From NCBI GenBank assembly GCA_039602395.1, contig JBCNJP010000017.1, forward strand, positions 95,456,713-95,520,712: DNA of 64,000 bases. Direction: 5' to 3'. Within the stretch, counting starts at the first letter, position 1. The number at the start of each line of letters is the position of its first letter. A program made the translations under genes and the position numbers. Under the pieces are notes generated by a model. It ran no database searches and was not told where the DNA came from. It was given only the letters and a program-made list of their open reading frames with translations. This DNA is from Deinandra increscens subsp. villosa (taxonomy: Eukaryota; Streptophyta; Magnoliopsida; Asterales; Asteraceae). Of this stretch, positions 35,205 to 46,143 are shown one piece after another.

Positions 35205-35400
35205 GTGAGTGAAGTGTCCCAGGTAGAAACGGGGTAATGCTACGGCTAGAAACCTCGTATAAACATGGGGAGAATATTGGCATTGACCAATATGTTGTAT
35301 GTGTAAAAGAAGTGTCCCAGGTAGAAACGGGGTAATGCTACGGCTAGAAACCTCGTATAAGCCTGGGGGGGGGGGGGGATATTGGCTATGACCAATATGA
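35205..35400 (+). repeat. 98-bp duplication with G14 run in E3 leader
   Basis: GAAGTGTCCCAGGTAGAAAC recurs at about 35213 and 35310, followed in both by ATGCTACGGCTAG and a G run. The second copy has a run of 14 G (35365-35378), which may also be a sequencing weak spot. Confidence 0.8.
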
Positions 35401-35471
35401 TAAATAAAACCTTTCCGCAGTAAAGTAAATAAAAGTTGTTGAGCTAATGGAAACTTAATTTCTGCAGATCA

Positions 35472-36530
35472 ATGACAGGCCAAGATGGCGGTGATCTGGT
35501 AGAGGAGCAGAGAAGGCGGGCCTTGAGCGCCCAAATCTCTGAAGAAGTGGGGAGCGCCCTTCAGGCGGCTATCCCTGAGTACGTACAAAAGATCCAGGAG
35601 GATCTATTACATACCTTGAACGAAAAGTTCGAGGAGTTAAAGAATGCCCTCCTAAATAAAGAAGAGGCAACTGCGCCAAAGAAGAAGGGGAGTTCCTTCA
35701 AAGACTTTATGGCGTGTAAGCCCCCGCAATACGCGGGAGATCCTGACCCAATAGCGAGTCACCGATGGGTGACCAATGTGGAAGGGGTGATCAAAAGAAG
35801 CCATTGTGAGGCTGCAGATCAGGTGATCTTTGCTACGGGTCTACTAGTAGATCGGGCAAAAGATTGGTGGGACGCAAAAGTCCTAGAAAAAGGGCAGGCA
35901 GTGGCAGACGCCCTAACTTGGGCGAAATTTAAAGAATTATTTATGGAGCACCACTGCCCACCCTCGGCGGTCAACGAGTTGAAACAAGGGTTCCTTAAGT
36001 TGGAGCAAGGGGATACTCAAACAGTTGATGAGATCACCGGTATTTACCTTGATAATTCTGCTCAGATGTGCTACCCACTGAAGGGGCACGGATGTTCTTT
36101 TACCGGAACATGTTGAAGGAGAAAATAAAGAATTTCTTGCCTCTAGATCGTTTCACCACGGTGAAACAAATGATTAACGCCGCACGGGCGCGAGAAATGG
36201 ATGTAAACCGGGAAGAGGCCCAAGAAGCAAGAAAGCCCATTGGGGGAAATCCAAGCCCCTCCAAGAAACAAAAAGTGGGCGACTCGTCCAAAAAGAAGGA
36301 CACAAGAGGAACCGGGTCAAAGTGTAAAATTTGTGGGAAAATGCACCCGGGAGAGTGCATCTCTAAAGACCGCCCCTGCTTGAAATGTGGCAGAAAAGGT
36401 CATGTCATCTCAAATTTCCCGTCTGAAGAACCACGATGTTTCAACTGCTATCAGACGGGGCATAGAAAATTCGAATGCCCAAAACTCAAGAAGGAGGGGC
36501 AAAAAGTGGGGCGAGAATGGAAGCGCCGAA
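35472..36530 (+). pseudogene. Gag of E3, frameshifted
   Basis: Capsid/nucleocapsid protein. ATG 35472 opens 214 residues: a helical N-terminal part (SAQISEEVGSALQAAIPEYV), then the retrotransposon gag domain with SFKDFMACKPPQYAGDPDP and AKDWWDAK. A frameshift near 36070 moves the frame to 36068-36530. That part carries QMINAARAREMDVNREE and three zinc modules: CKICGKMHPGEC, CLKCGRKGHVISNF and CFNCYQTGHRKFEC. In the second the last cysteine is phenylalanine, so it cannot bind zinc normally. A second frameshift between 36480 and 36530 leads to the protease frame. In the family, gag and pol form one continuous frame. Confidence 0.88.
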
Positions 36531-37944
36531 AGCTACAGCTCGAGCATTCCAACTTACGGCCGAAGAAGCCAAAACAGACCCCAATGTGGTGGCAGGTACA
36601 TTCCTTGTTAATTCGATACCTGCACATGTATTATTTGACACAGGAGCTAATAGATCATTTGTTTCTTATGATTTTATTAAGCATCCTTCGTTTATAATTG
36701 AAAAATTACATGTACCCCTAGAGGTAGAAATAGCTAATGACAAAAGTATTCTTGTTTTTGATGTATGTCGGGGATGCAAAATCTCCATCGATGACGAGGA
36801 GTACTCGATAGATCTCATTCCAATGGCGATGAGAGAATTCAAGGTGGTGGTGGGGATGGATTGGCTATCCCGCAACCACGCAAAGGTCATTTGTGACCGG
36901 AAGGCGATAGAGATATCTTCACCAAATGGGAGCAAAGTCACCATATATGGTGAAAAGCAGAATATCCCAATTTTATGCTCGATGATGGAAGCTAAAAAGC
37001 TCATGTTACACGGGTGCCAAGCCTACTTGGCTATGGTGGCGGATACTAGAATTCAAAGTCCCGCAATGGATGACTTACCCGTGGTGCAAGAATTCAAGGA
37101 TGTATTTCCGGATGAATTACCGGGGTTACCACCTGATCGAGAGGTGGAGTTAAAAATTGACTTAGTGACAAATGCTAAGCCGGTGGCTAAAGCTCCGTAT
37201 AGGTTGGCACCGGCGGAACTACAAGAGTTGAAAACCCAAATCCAAGATTTGTTGGATAAAGGGTTCATACGTCCTAGTATCTCTCCGTGGGGAGCATCGG
37301 TGTTGTTCGTGAAAAAGAAGGACGGTAGCATGCGGATGTGCATAGACTACCGGGAGTTAAACAAACTCACGGTGAAGAATAAGTACCCATTGCCTAGAAT
37401 TGATGACTTATTTGATCAACTTCAAGGGGCAAAATGGTTCTCGAAGATAGACCTACGTTCAGGGTACCATCAACTGAAGGTGAAAGAGGAAGATGTTCCC
37501 AAAACGGCCTTCAGAACAAGATACGGTCATTATGAATTTTTAGTGATGTCCTTTGGACTCACTAATGCACCCGCGGCTTTCATGGATCTCATGAATCGGG
37601 TGTGTAAGCCTATGCTTGACAAGTCGGTGATTGTGTTCATTGACGACATTCTGGTATACTCCCGAGACGAAGCGGAGCACGCTAAACATTTACGGGAGGT
37701 ACTAGAAAGATTAAGGGAGGAAAAGCTATATGCAAAATTCTCCAAGTGTGCCTTCTGGTTAAAGGAGGTGCAATTTTTAGGCCATGTCATAGGCGCCGAT
37801 AGGGTTATGGTGGATCCAGTAAAGATTGAAGCCGTCATCAAATGGGAACCCCCAAAGAATCCGACGGAGGTGCGGAGTTTTCTAGGGTTAGCGGGCTACT
37901 ATCGGAGATTTATTCAAGACTTCTCGAAGATAGCCCTTCTATGA
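36475..37944 (+). pseudogene. Protease and reverse transcriptase of E3
   Basis: The 489-residue frame begins in the gag-protease linker, so its first methionine is not a natural start. The aspartic protease has HVLFDTGANRSF (about residues 50-62) and MDWLSRNHAKV. The RT follows: LPPDREVELKIDL, PYRLAPAE, WGASVLFVKKKDGSMR, CIDYRELNKLT, SKIDLRSGYHQ, MSFGLTNAPAAFM and the catalytic FIDDILVYS (position about 37640). Thumb and connection segments reach FLGLAGYYRRFI before a frame break at 37942 ends it. The RT core itself is intact. Its product would copy RNA to DNA in virus-like particles. Confidence 0.92.
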
Positions 37945-38020
37945 CTAAACTAACCCGAAAAGACACCAAGTTTGTGTAGGGTGAATATCAAGAGAAGGTT
38001 TTTCAAAGCCTTAGCAAAAG

Positions 38021-38506
38021 TTGACGCAATCACCGGTTTTAACCCTCCCTGATGGAACGGAAGACATGGTAGTTTACTCCGATGCGTCAAAATTGGGCCT
38101 TGGTTGTGTTTTAATGCAACGGGGCAAGGTGATTGCCTATGGATCAAGACAATTGAAGGTGACCGAGCAAAACTACCCAACTCATGATTTGGAGTTGGCG
38201 GCGGTGGTGTTCGCCTTAAAAATATGGCGACACTACCTTTATGGGGTGAAATGCACCATTTTCACCGACCATAAAAGCCTCAAGTATTTCTTTGACCAAA
38301 AAGAGTTGAATATGAGGAAAAGAAGGTGGCTTGAGACCATCAAGGATTATGATTGTGAAATCCACTATCATCCGGGCAAGGCCAATGTGGTAGCGGATGC
38401 CCTTAGTCGAAAAGAGGATTACGCTCCTATAAAGGTGCGATCGATAAAGTTGGTGGTAACGTCCGATTTGCTCACCAAAATAAAGAAGCTCAAGTGGAGG
38501 CAATAA
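38021..38506 (+). pseudogene. RNase H of E3
   Basis: Removes the RNA strand of the hybrid. Motifs: VVYSDASKLGLGCVLMQ (first aspartate), LTEQNYPTHDLELAAVV-like helix with glutamate, TDHKSLKYFF (aspartate) and NVVADALSRK (last aspartate). It lies in a different frame from RT: between 37942 and 38021 there are a frameshift, a TAG at about 37977 and another shift. It ends by a frameshift into the integrase frame near 38500. Confidence 0.88.
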
Positions 38507-39675
38507 AGGCAGAAAATCAAAAGAGGGAACGAATTGTGGGCCAAGTGAAAAACTTGGTGGAAGAAGAAATGGGCTCAGAACCCGATTCGGGAGAATTTGG
38601 GTTCCAATTAAACACTTGTGAAGCAAAGAAATTGTTTCTTGATGAAGCTCACAAGTCGCGATACTCGATTCATCCGGGGGCGACAAAAATGTACCATGAC
38701 TTGAAACGCGACTATTGGTGGCCCGACATGAAACGGGACATAGTCAAGTACGTGGGAACGTGTTTGACTTGCTCACAAGTCAAGGCGGAACATCAAAAGC
38801 CTTATGGAAAGCTCCAACCATTGGAAATTCCAATGTGGAAATGGGAGCACGTAACTATGGATTTATTGACCAAATTACCCAAAACACCCAAGGGATATGA
38901 TGTTATATGGGTGGTGGTTGATAGATTGACTAAAAGTGCTCATTTCATACCAATCCGGGAGACTTACTCTTCCGAAAGAATGGCGGATGTGTATATCAAT
39001 GAGATTATATCGCGCCATGGAGTACCCGTCTCAATCATGTCCGACCGGGATATCCGGCTCACCTCCCAGTTTTGGAGGGAATTTCAGGAGTGGTTGGGTA
39101 CAAAACTTTTACTTGGTACCGCCTACCATCCACAAACGGATGGACAGAGTGAAAGAACCATCCAAACACTTGAGGACATGTTGCGGGCATGTGCCATTGA
39201 TTTTGGTGGGAGTTGGGATCACTAGCTTCCACTTGTTGAATTCTCCTACAATAATAGCTACCACTCGAGCATCGGGATGCCGCCTTACGAAATGTTATAT
39301 GGTAGGAAATGCCGAACACCCGTGTGTTGGGGTGAAGTGGGTCAACGAGAGCTAGCCAGTAAACAAATGGTTAAACTAGCATCCGAAAAACTCGACATGA
39401 TAAGGGCCCGTTTGAAAGCGGCCCAAGATAGACAAAAGTCCTACGCGGACAAGAGGCGAAGGCCTATTGAATTCAAAAAGGGGGATATGGTCTTGTTGAA
39501 AGTGTCCACATGGAAGGGTGTGATCCGCTTCCGAAAGCGGGGTAAACTAAGTCCTAGGTTTATTGGACCTTTCAAAATATTGGCCCGAGTGGGTGATAAT
39601 GCTTATCAATTGGAATTACCGGAAGAATTGAGCGGAATCCACAACACATTCCATGTGTCCAACCTACGAAAGTGA
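38494..39675 (+). pseudogene. Integrase of E3
   Basis: The N-terminal zinc-binding part has HPGATKMYHDLKRDYWWPDMK and CLTCSQVK (H, H, C, C). The catalytic core has MDLLTKLPK (first aspartate), SDRDIRLTSQFW (second) and TDGQSERTIQ (glutamate). TAG at 39223, expected CAG, interrupts WDHQLPL. The same frame continues through YNNSYHSSIGMPPYEMLYGRKCRTP and the C-terminal KLSPRFIGPF region to TGA 39673. The enzyme would insert the element into DNA. Only the stop codons separate it from a full-length domain. Confidence 0.9.
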
Positions 39676-39900
39676 TTGGCGGATGAAAGTGCTTATGTGC
39701 CTCTAGATGATTTGGTTGTGGATAAGAAGCTTAACTATGTAGAAAGGCCGATTGCGATCCTTGATCGCAAGGTGAAGAAGCTACGAAACAAAGAAGTGAA
39801 CCAAGTATTGGTTCAATAGGAGCATAGAAAAGGCTCCGACTTGACGTGGGAACTAGAGGATGAAATGCAACGCTACTACCCTCATGTATTCGGTACGTAA
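39676..39900 (+). pseudogene. Chromodomain-like C-terminal tail of E3
   Basis: Reads on in the integrase frame after TGA 39673: DKKLNYVERPIAILDRKVKKL and, after a TAG at 39817 (expected TGG), SDLTWELEDEMQ, ending at TAA 39898. The YVERPxxIxDRKxKxL and LTWE pattern matches the tail of Tekay/Del-type integrases, thought to guide insertion through chromatin marks. Confidence 0.78.
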
Positions 39901-39925
39901 AATCGTTTCGGGGACGAAACACCTT

Positions 39926-39940
39926 CAAGGGGGGTGGAGT
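39926..39940 (+). other. Polypurine tract of E3
   Basis: CAAGGGGGGTGGAGT abuts the 3' LTR, after the conserved TTTCGGGGACGAAAC. Confidence 0.85.
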
Positions 39941-42387
39941 TGTAACATCCCAAAAATTCTATAATTTAAATTTCCCATCAACGTCTAGTTGAATTAATTT
40001 TTCGTAGCTAAAAATTAGTCCCTAAAGTTAGTGGAATTTACTTTATGTAAACTTTGGGGTTTAATGAGTAAATATGTATTCTAGTTAAAAATTAAAACAA
40101 GAATGAAACTTTAGGGGCTAGAATGGTAATTATGGAATAAAGATTAAACAAAATAGAGAAGGAGGAGGGGGAGATCGCAGACTACAATCTGCATCTCAAT
40201 CCCAACCCCTCTCCTCATCTCAAAATCCAAATTCTGCATATTAAAGCTTAGGCTGCGGTTTTGGGTGCATCATAACTGAAATCTGAGGTGTTTTCAAGCC
40301 CTAAACACATTCTTGAAGCAAGTAAGTAAAACCCCAATTCTTTGCATGTGGGAGTCTCGAAAATTAGGAGTCCAAATCTGCAATTTGTTGTTGTTTTATG
40401 AATCTATGGTTATTAGGAGCATCTAAAGTAGTGTAAACATGCTAGATGTTAGCTAATTGGTGAGGAAGTCACCAAATCTTATTACTTGATACTCATGTTA
40501 GATGACTACTTAAGATAGTCTTGAAATTTGTTATAATCATGAATTTCTAACTTGAATTTGATGCTACATGATGAATTAAAGATGGGTTGGAGGTGACTTC
40601 ACCTAAACATTGATAATTTGACAAGTAGGAGGTTCAATAGGTTGTGTTATATGTGTGTATAAATGTATGCCCACAAGGTGTTTGATAAAATGCCTAAGAG
40701 AATTAAAATATGGTAAATGCAACAAATTTGTTTGTATTGATGTTGGATGACCATAGGGAGCTATAATTTCACAAAAAATGAACCAACTTGATGATATTAA
40801 GTGTACTAGCTAGCATGGATAATGTATGCCTCTAGTGGTCATGTTGATGTTAATGAATCCATGTGGCTAGATGTAAATTTAGTGATCATGCTTGATATTT
40901 CCATCCTTGTGAATTTGTAATATGTATGTGTAGCATAGAAATCATGTTATTAAAATGTGGTAAAAGTGCTACTATGATTAAGGTCCTAACATTGTTAGTG
41001 ACCCATTAGGCAATCAAGGTGATCAAGGGAACAACTCAGGAGTTAGTGGAAACGGTGGATCAAGCTTAAAAGGTAACATTATTTATGTTACATGATGTAG
41101 ATAAGTAAATGTGTATTTACAATTTAAAAGAATAAAGTATGAAGTGTATAATGGGTGACGAATGGTTCTAGGAACCATGAAGCTCAAAGCCAATAGGTTC
41201 TCCAATGATAAACTTGACCATAGAAAAGATTCAGACAAATCGAATAACGAATAAAAGTTACAATGGCTAAAATGGGCTTGTAGAGTCTATGCCAAGTAAC
41301 AAAAGAAAGGAATCATAAATGGTTATAGAATCATAGATTCCAAGGCTTATATGTGGTCAAGTTAGGCATTTGGGGTAAACCAAAGGCAAGGACTCGTCTT
41401 AACGGGTCAATTAATGGTACGAAGATCATTTGGACATCAACTAAAATGATTTAGTGAACCAATGTTAAGTAGAGTGAAATTATATGAACTATGTCAAAAC
41501 TTAGTGTATCGGTAATGCGTAATGCTAAACTCATAACGGAAGTGTAGGACTAATTGTTAGTTTTCACACCAATATTACATGGCCATATTGCTTGTATTAT
41601 GTTCATAGATGTAAATTTAACGTGTTGGGCAAATTCTGGATGATAACCGTTGATGGTTGTTACAAGAAATCTCTTAATGGGTCAAACGGGTCGGTTGAAC
41701 CCGTTAGTCGAGGGTACGAATTTGATTCAACTAAGGTATGTTGTAGACAAGAAAACATGTTTTTAGAAGTGTTTTATGATAATTAAACCCATGATAAAGG
41801 GTAGGGAATTTGGTTGGGAAAATTGATGCAAAATCTGGGAAAGGGGAGCAAAATTTGGCTAAGTATAAAACTGGCCGAATTTGGCTCAATCCCTGGAAAA
41901 GTAGTTCCAAGCGTATGGCTTGCAACTTCAAAAGTTGTAGGTGATACTCCTGCAGCTTCCAGGCGTATGGCTTGGAACTTCAAAAGTTCCAAGCGATACT
42001 CCTGGAACCCAGACCCTGATTTTGTTAATTATTTCCCTTGTTAACACTGTTTTATACATGTTTAAGCAATAGAAACTCATTTTTGAAAGTGAGTGAATTG
42101 TAGGTAAAGGGAAAGCTTAACGGGGGATGCTCATTAAGACTTCGAAGAACCGATCATGTCAAGAACGAACCACTCGTCATGTATCTTGGTGAAGATAACT
42201 TATATATAACCAGTTCATGATTACTTTTTAATGTCAAACTCAATATGACTGTATTTTGTAAATGTAAAACCACCACGAAGGTGGTACATGGTTAGCAAAC
42301 AACACGTTTTGTTTAAAAAATTTCTGGGACCAGTTTTTAATGATATAAATGGCTATGTTTGACATCAAATTGTATACGGGTATTACA
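39941..42387 (+). repeat. 3' LTR of E3 (2447 bp)
   Basis: Almost identical to the 5' LTR. About 56 bp around 41843-41898 are absent from the 5' copy; they lie between two GGAAA-type repeats, so deletion from the 5' copy by slippage is the simpler explanation. Confidence 0.94.
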
Positions 42388-42847
42388 CCAAGCCATGGAC
42401 ATGGAGAAGAAGCTGGTCGAGGCCAATGAGAAGATCCAGGCCCAAGCCGACACTGCTAAGGGTAAGACCCTGTTTTATGAGCATAAGCTCACTGAACAGC
42501 GTCTGGCCCTGGAAGCCAAGATGGCCGCCGATGCTGAGATAGGCCAACTCTCGGCTGCCCGGAGCATCCTGGAATGCAAGATCCAAATGGCGGGTGAGGC
42601 TAAAGCGGCTGGTTTCCAGGTGCCCTGCTGGGATGTCGCGGGCTGGAGGCTGGTTCTGGAATCGTTGGGAGGAGGAGATGGTGATGTGGCTGGAACAGGG
42701 AAGGATGGGAATGGTGGTGGCTCCTCGAAGACGGTTTCGGATTCTCCAGTGGCGATAACAAGGGCTTATGTGCTGGAGCTGGGAGAGGGCAAGAAGCTGG
42801 AGAAAGAAGGGAATGCAGTGGGCGATGAAGATAATGCAACGGTCTGA

Positions 42848-44006
42848 GCCCACTTTTTATGTTCTTAGTGTATTTTGATGAAACAATTTGTGGTTTCTGT
42901 AATAGACAAGTAACAAACAACAAACAATGGTAGGGATCTTGGTGGAGGGATCTTCTGTTTACAAGATGAAACCAGGATTCCTAAAAACAAACTTTTGACC
43001 TCTGAGCTTCTCCAGCGGAGGATCCTAAGGTTTTCAGGATGAAACTTGGGAAGCTCAAAACCCTTTGCGTATGTTAATAATATTATTATCTTTTGGTTTC
43101 TCAAGCTGTGTTTTGCATTGAAATCTTGTAGATAGGATTAGTTATAAAATTTATCAAGAATCTTAAAAGAGACTTGTATATTGGGAAATAGTTTGAGATT
43201 TAACAATTGAATAGGTCACCTGACCTTCGAATTTTACTTTAGTTGACTTCTCAATTCAAACTGCCATTTCTTCTTTTATCTCATCTGGGATTCTGGTAGG
43301 AATCATGAGGACACTTTCTCGGATTCATCTCAACTTCCTCGGGAATCTGAAATGAATTTAATATGTTTCCTGGCCAGGGGCCGAATGAAATCCTTCTGAA
43401 AATAGATAGCAAATTTAGAAATAAGCTGGGATAAACCCGGGATTCTTGGGACTAAGCCAAAACTGGGGACAAGCCCTTATTTACTTGGGACTAAGCCAAA
43501 ACTGGGGTCAAGCCCATTTGTAAGTGACATGAATATGTCAAAACCTTAGATAACATGTCAGTGTTATAAACCTTGAAAATTCGCCCATCAGCTTACAATG
43601 AAAAGATTGTTAGCCACCCCTGGGATGGACTGGTCCGGCCATCTTGGGCATACTGGGGGACAACGTGCGCTCTTGGCGAGGGTCGTGCGCTACTGGCGAT
43701 TACCCAAACTTAGGAGAGGAGTCAGCCTCTCAAACCTTAGAAGGTATGCAGGATACCTTAAACATAGGAGAGGTGGCCAACCTCTAACTGGGATATATCC
43801 AAAATACTTAGGTTTCTTGAAATATGCAAAACACTCAACACTTGGTGAGGGGTGGGTGTTAGCTTAGCTAACACCACTCTGATGCTTAAGTCAGTATCAT
43901 GTGATAAAATTAATAAGCATGGTATTGAAATCGGATTAGTATACATACCTCGTAGTATTTTGGCAGTGAGGATCCTTGGGATTCCAAGAGGATTCCAATG
44001 GGATTC
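42848..44006. other. E4 spacer between aORF and integrase ends
   Basis: The two genes converge here, so this would hold both 3' ends. It contains a 38-bp direct repeat (GGGACTAAGCCAAAACTGGGG at about 43448 and 43486) and frequent GGGATTC motifs. Small frames such as 43598-43867 have no recognisable product. Confidence 0.5.
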
Positions 44007-45060
44007 TTACATAAAATAAGCTTTGAGGTGTATGGCATTCCAGGCTCTTGGTAGGGGTTCTCCTTCCATGTTTACCAAGTGGTATGCCCTTTTTCCTTCT
44101 TCAGAGCCTATCAAATATGGGCCTTCCCACTTGGGTGCCAACTTTCCATCGGCTGGATTGGTTGTATTCTGAAACGACTTTCTCAACACTAAGTCCCCTA
44201 CTTGAAATCTTCTCAACCTGGTATTCCTGTTATAAGACTTTGCCACCCTCTGTTGATAGGATGCCATCCGGATTCTGGCCATATCTCTGAGCTCCTCAAT
44301 TGTCTTAAGGTCCTAAAGCAAGGTCTAGCCGTTGGTTTTAGGATCCTGGCAGCTGATCCTGGCTGTAGGTAACACCATTTCTGTGGGAATCACAGCCTTA
44401 GCTCTAAACACTAATGAGAATGGAGTTTGACCAGTTGCATTCTTCAGTGTTGTCCTATCTGCCCAAAGAACAAAAGGCAGCTCCTTAGCCCATTTGCCTT
44501 TTTGGAGCCCAACTTCTTCTTAAGGTTGTTCATGATGATCTTATTGTTGGATTCTGCCTGCCCATTAGCCTGAGGATGGACAGGTGTTGAAGTAATCATT
44601 TTTATGCCCCAGCTTGCAAAAAAAATTGTTGTTCTTTTGCCGATAAACTGGGAGCCGTTGTCACATATGATCTCTGCCGGAATCCCAAATCTTGTAATGA
44701 TATTTCTCTTGATGAAGGATATAACCTCTTTCTCTCTCACTTGGGCATAGGCTTCTGCTTCGATCCACTTGGAGAAATAGTCTGTCATTGCCAGCATGAA
44801 CACTTTTCCTCCAGGAGCCTTGGACAGCTTGCCTACAATATCCATGCCCCACTACATAAACGGCCATGAAGATACTATAGGATGCAGATGCTCGGCTGGT
44901 TGATGCAGAATGTTGTCGTGCCTTTGGCAGGCATCGCATTATTGTGAGAAGCTCATGGAATCCTTCATTGAAGGCCAATAGTAGCCAAATCTGAGAATCT
45001 TGGAGAAGAGTGCTCTGCCCCAGTGTGATTTCCACAATCTCCACCATGGATGTCTTCAAG
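44007..45060 (-). pseudogene. Integrase of E4
   Basis: Minus-strand integrase in several frames. The N-terminal zinc part lies around 44850-45010 (YYWPSMKD, CDACQRH), with frameshifts and a stop. The catalytic core (44845 to 44444) has MDIVGKLSKA, FGIPAEIICDNGSQF and ANGQAESNN, giving the D, D, E set. A frameshift follows. The C-terminal part (44282 to 44007) includes KSYNRNTRLRRFQVGDLVLR and KWEGPYL, standard for Ty3/gypsy. It ends at a stop at 44007, about 1.2 kb from the converging aORF. Confidence 0.85.
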
Positions 45061-45389
45061 CACTTTAAGAGCTTCTGGTTTCTCTAAGCACCTCAAGTAG
45101 ACACCTGCAAGAGATTTTCTATATAATATGTTATCTAAGATAAAGTAAGGTATTACCTTGGCACGAAAAGCCCTAGGATTTTCACCCTTAGGAATCTCCC
45201 CGTTTTTAAGATATTTAATAATCGGATAAGTCCAGGATTCTTGGGTATCTTTGGGATTCCCAACATGTACTTCTTCACTGTCGTCGATGGCGTAAGCTTC
45301 CTGTTGAGCTATTGCCGGCGTCAGAATATGCGTTATGGGAATCTGATATCCTCAGGGATCCTGAGCGATGAAGCCAAGTTTGCCAAAGC
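45061..45389 (-). pseudogene. E4 linker between RNase H and integrase
   Basis: In Tat-like elements this connects RNase H to the integrase zinc domain. Fragments of coding character remain on the minus strand, but stops in every frame prevent a clean reading. Confidence 0.4.
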
Positions 45390-46143
45390 ATCATCTTCTA
45401 TATTTGTTTTCTCTTGGAACCTGTGAAATGTTAAAACTTTCGAAAAGCAAAGACAAGTTTTTAACAATGTCAAGATACTTGATTAGGTTCTCCCCTCTCA
45501 CTGCATAAGAGACATTAAAGTGGTTAGTCAAAAGAAGAGAATCAACAAATACTTGTATACACCGGATGCCCATATCTCTAGCTAATTGTAACCCAGCAAT
45601 CAAAGCTTCATATTCCGCTTCATTGTTGGTAACCTGAAACTCACAAAATATGGATAATGGTATTATGTCCCCCTGTGGCGATTTTAGCAGGATGCCAGTC
45701 CTGTTCCTCTAACATTTGAGGATCCGTCAGTGTAAAGGATCCAGTCTTCTTCGAGCTTCTCAAGCTGCTGGACTTCCTTCTCAACTTCTGGCTCCACTGC
45801 TGAAATCAGCCACAAAGTCAGCCAAGGCTTGGGATTTGATTGCTGTTCTTGGCTCATATTTGATGTCGTAGGCACTCAACTTGACCGTCCACTTAGTCAT
45901 CCTACCTGACATTTCCGGCTTCCTGAGAACTGCCTTAATAGGATAGTTAGATTTCACAATTATAACATGAGTTTCAAAATAATGTCTAAGTCTAGTGGAA
46001 GCCATTATAAGAGCTAGAATTAATTTTTCAAGGTGAGAATACCTGGAATCTGAGTCTAGCAGAGTTTTACTTACGTAATATACCGGATGCTGCTGACCAT
46101 GATGGTCTTTTACCAGGACTGCATTGACTGAGCTTCCAGAGAC
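45390..46143 (-). pseudogene. RNase H region of E4
   Basis: The end of the first RNase H-like part (46005 to 45781) carries RLRHYFETH, KPEMSGRMTKW, and QALADFVADF. The second RNase H domain reads DWILYTDGSSN (45684-45875), EAEYEALIAGLQLARDMGI and PRENKYRR (45603 to 45391). Frames change near 45830 and 45680. A tandem RNase H layout like this is usual in the Tat lineage. The upstream (right) edge is cut by the hAT-like insertion at 46144. Confidence 0.82.

Larger units (their letters stand above)
32560..42387 (+). mobile_element. E3: Tekay/Del-type chromovirus LTR retrotransposon
   Basis: A 9.8-kb element with the perfect duplication CCAAG (32555-32559 and 42388-42392). LTRs are 32560-34947 and 39941-42387. 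It has a methionine-tRNA primer site, gag, protease, RT, RNase H, integrase and a chromodomain-like tail in one collinear order, plus the polypurine tract CAAGGGGGGTGGAG. The lineage is inferred from the RT and integrase sequence style and the tail after integrase. It inserted in sense with the aORF of E4, inside exon 4. The LTRs look about 98-99 percent identical, yet the coding region has several breaks. Confidence 0.94.
31342..42847 (+). pseudogene. aORF: antisense gypsy-type transposon protein
   Basis: Spliced frame on the strand opposite to E4 gag-pol. Exon 1 (31342-31924) starts at CCATGG and holds the conserved core: FPFPELITQFFKTT, MVWRIM, YQLRTHG, KRFFFVKRD. A TGA at 31639 interrupts it. 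Intron 1 is 31925-31993 (phase 1). Exon 2 is 31994-32143. Exon 3 (about 32227-32484) is lysine-rich with KKRKAPE; its acceptor does not keep frame perfectly. Exon 4 starts at 32535, is split by E3 at 32559, and resumes at 42393 in frame with a coiled-coil region to TGA 42845-42847. The protein resembles the plant family called putative gypsy-type transposon (Transposase_28 in Pfam naming). Its function is unknown; no catalytic motif is visible. Confidence 0.82.
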
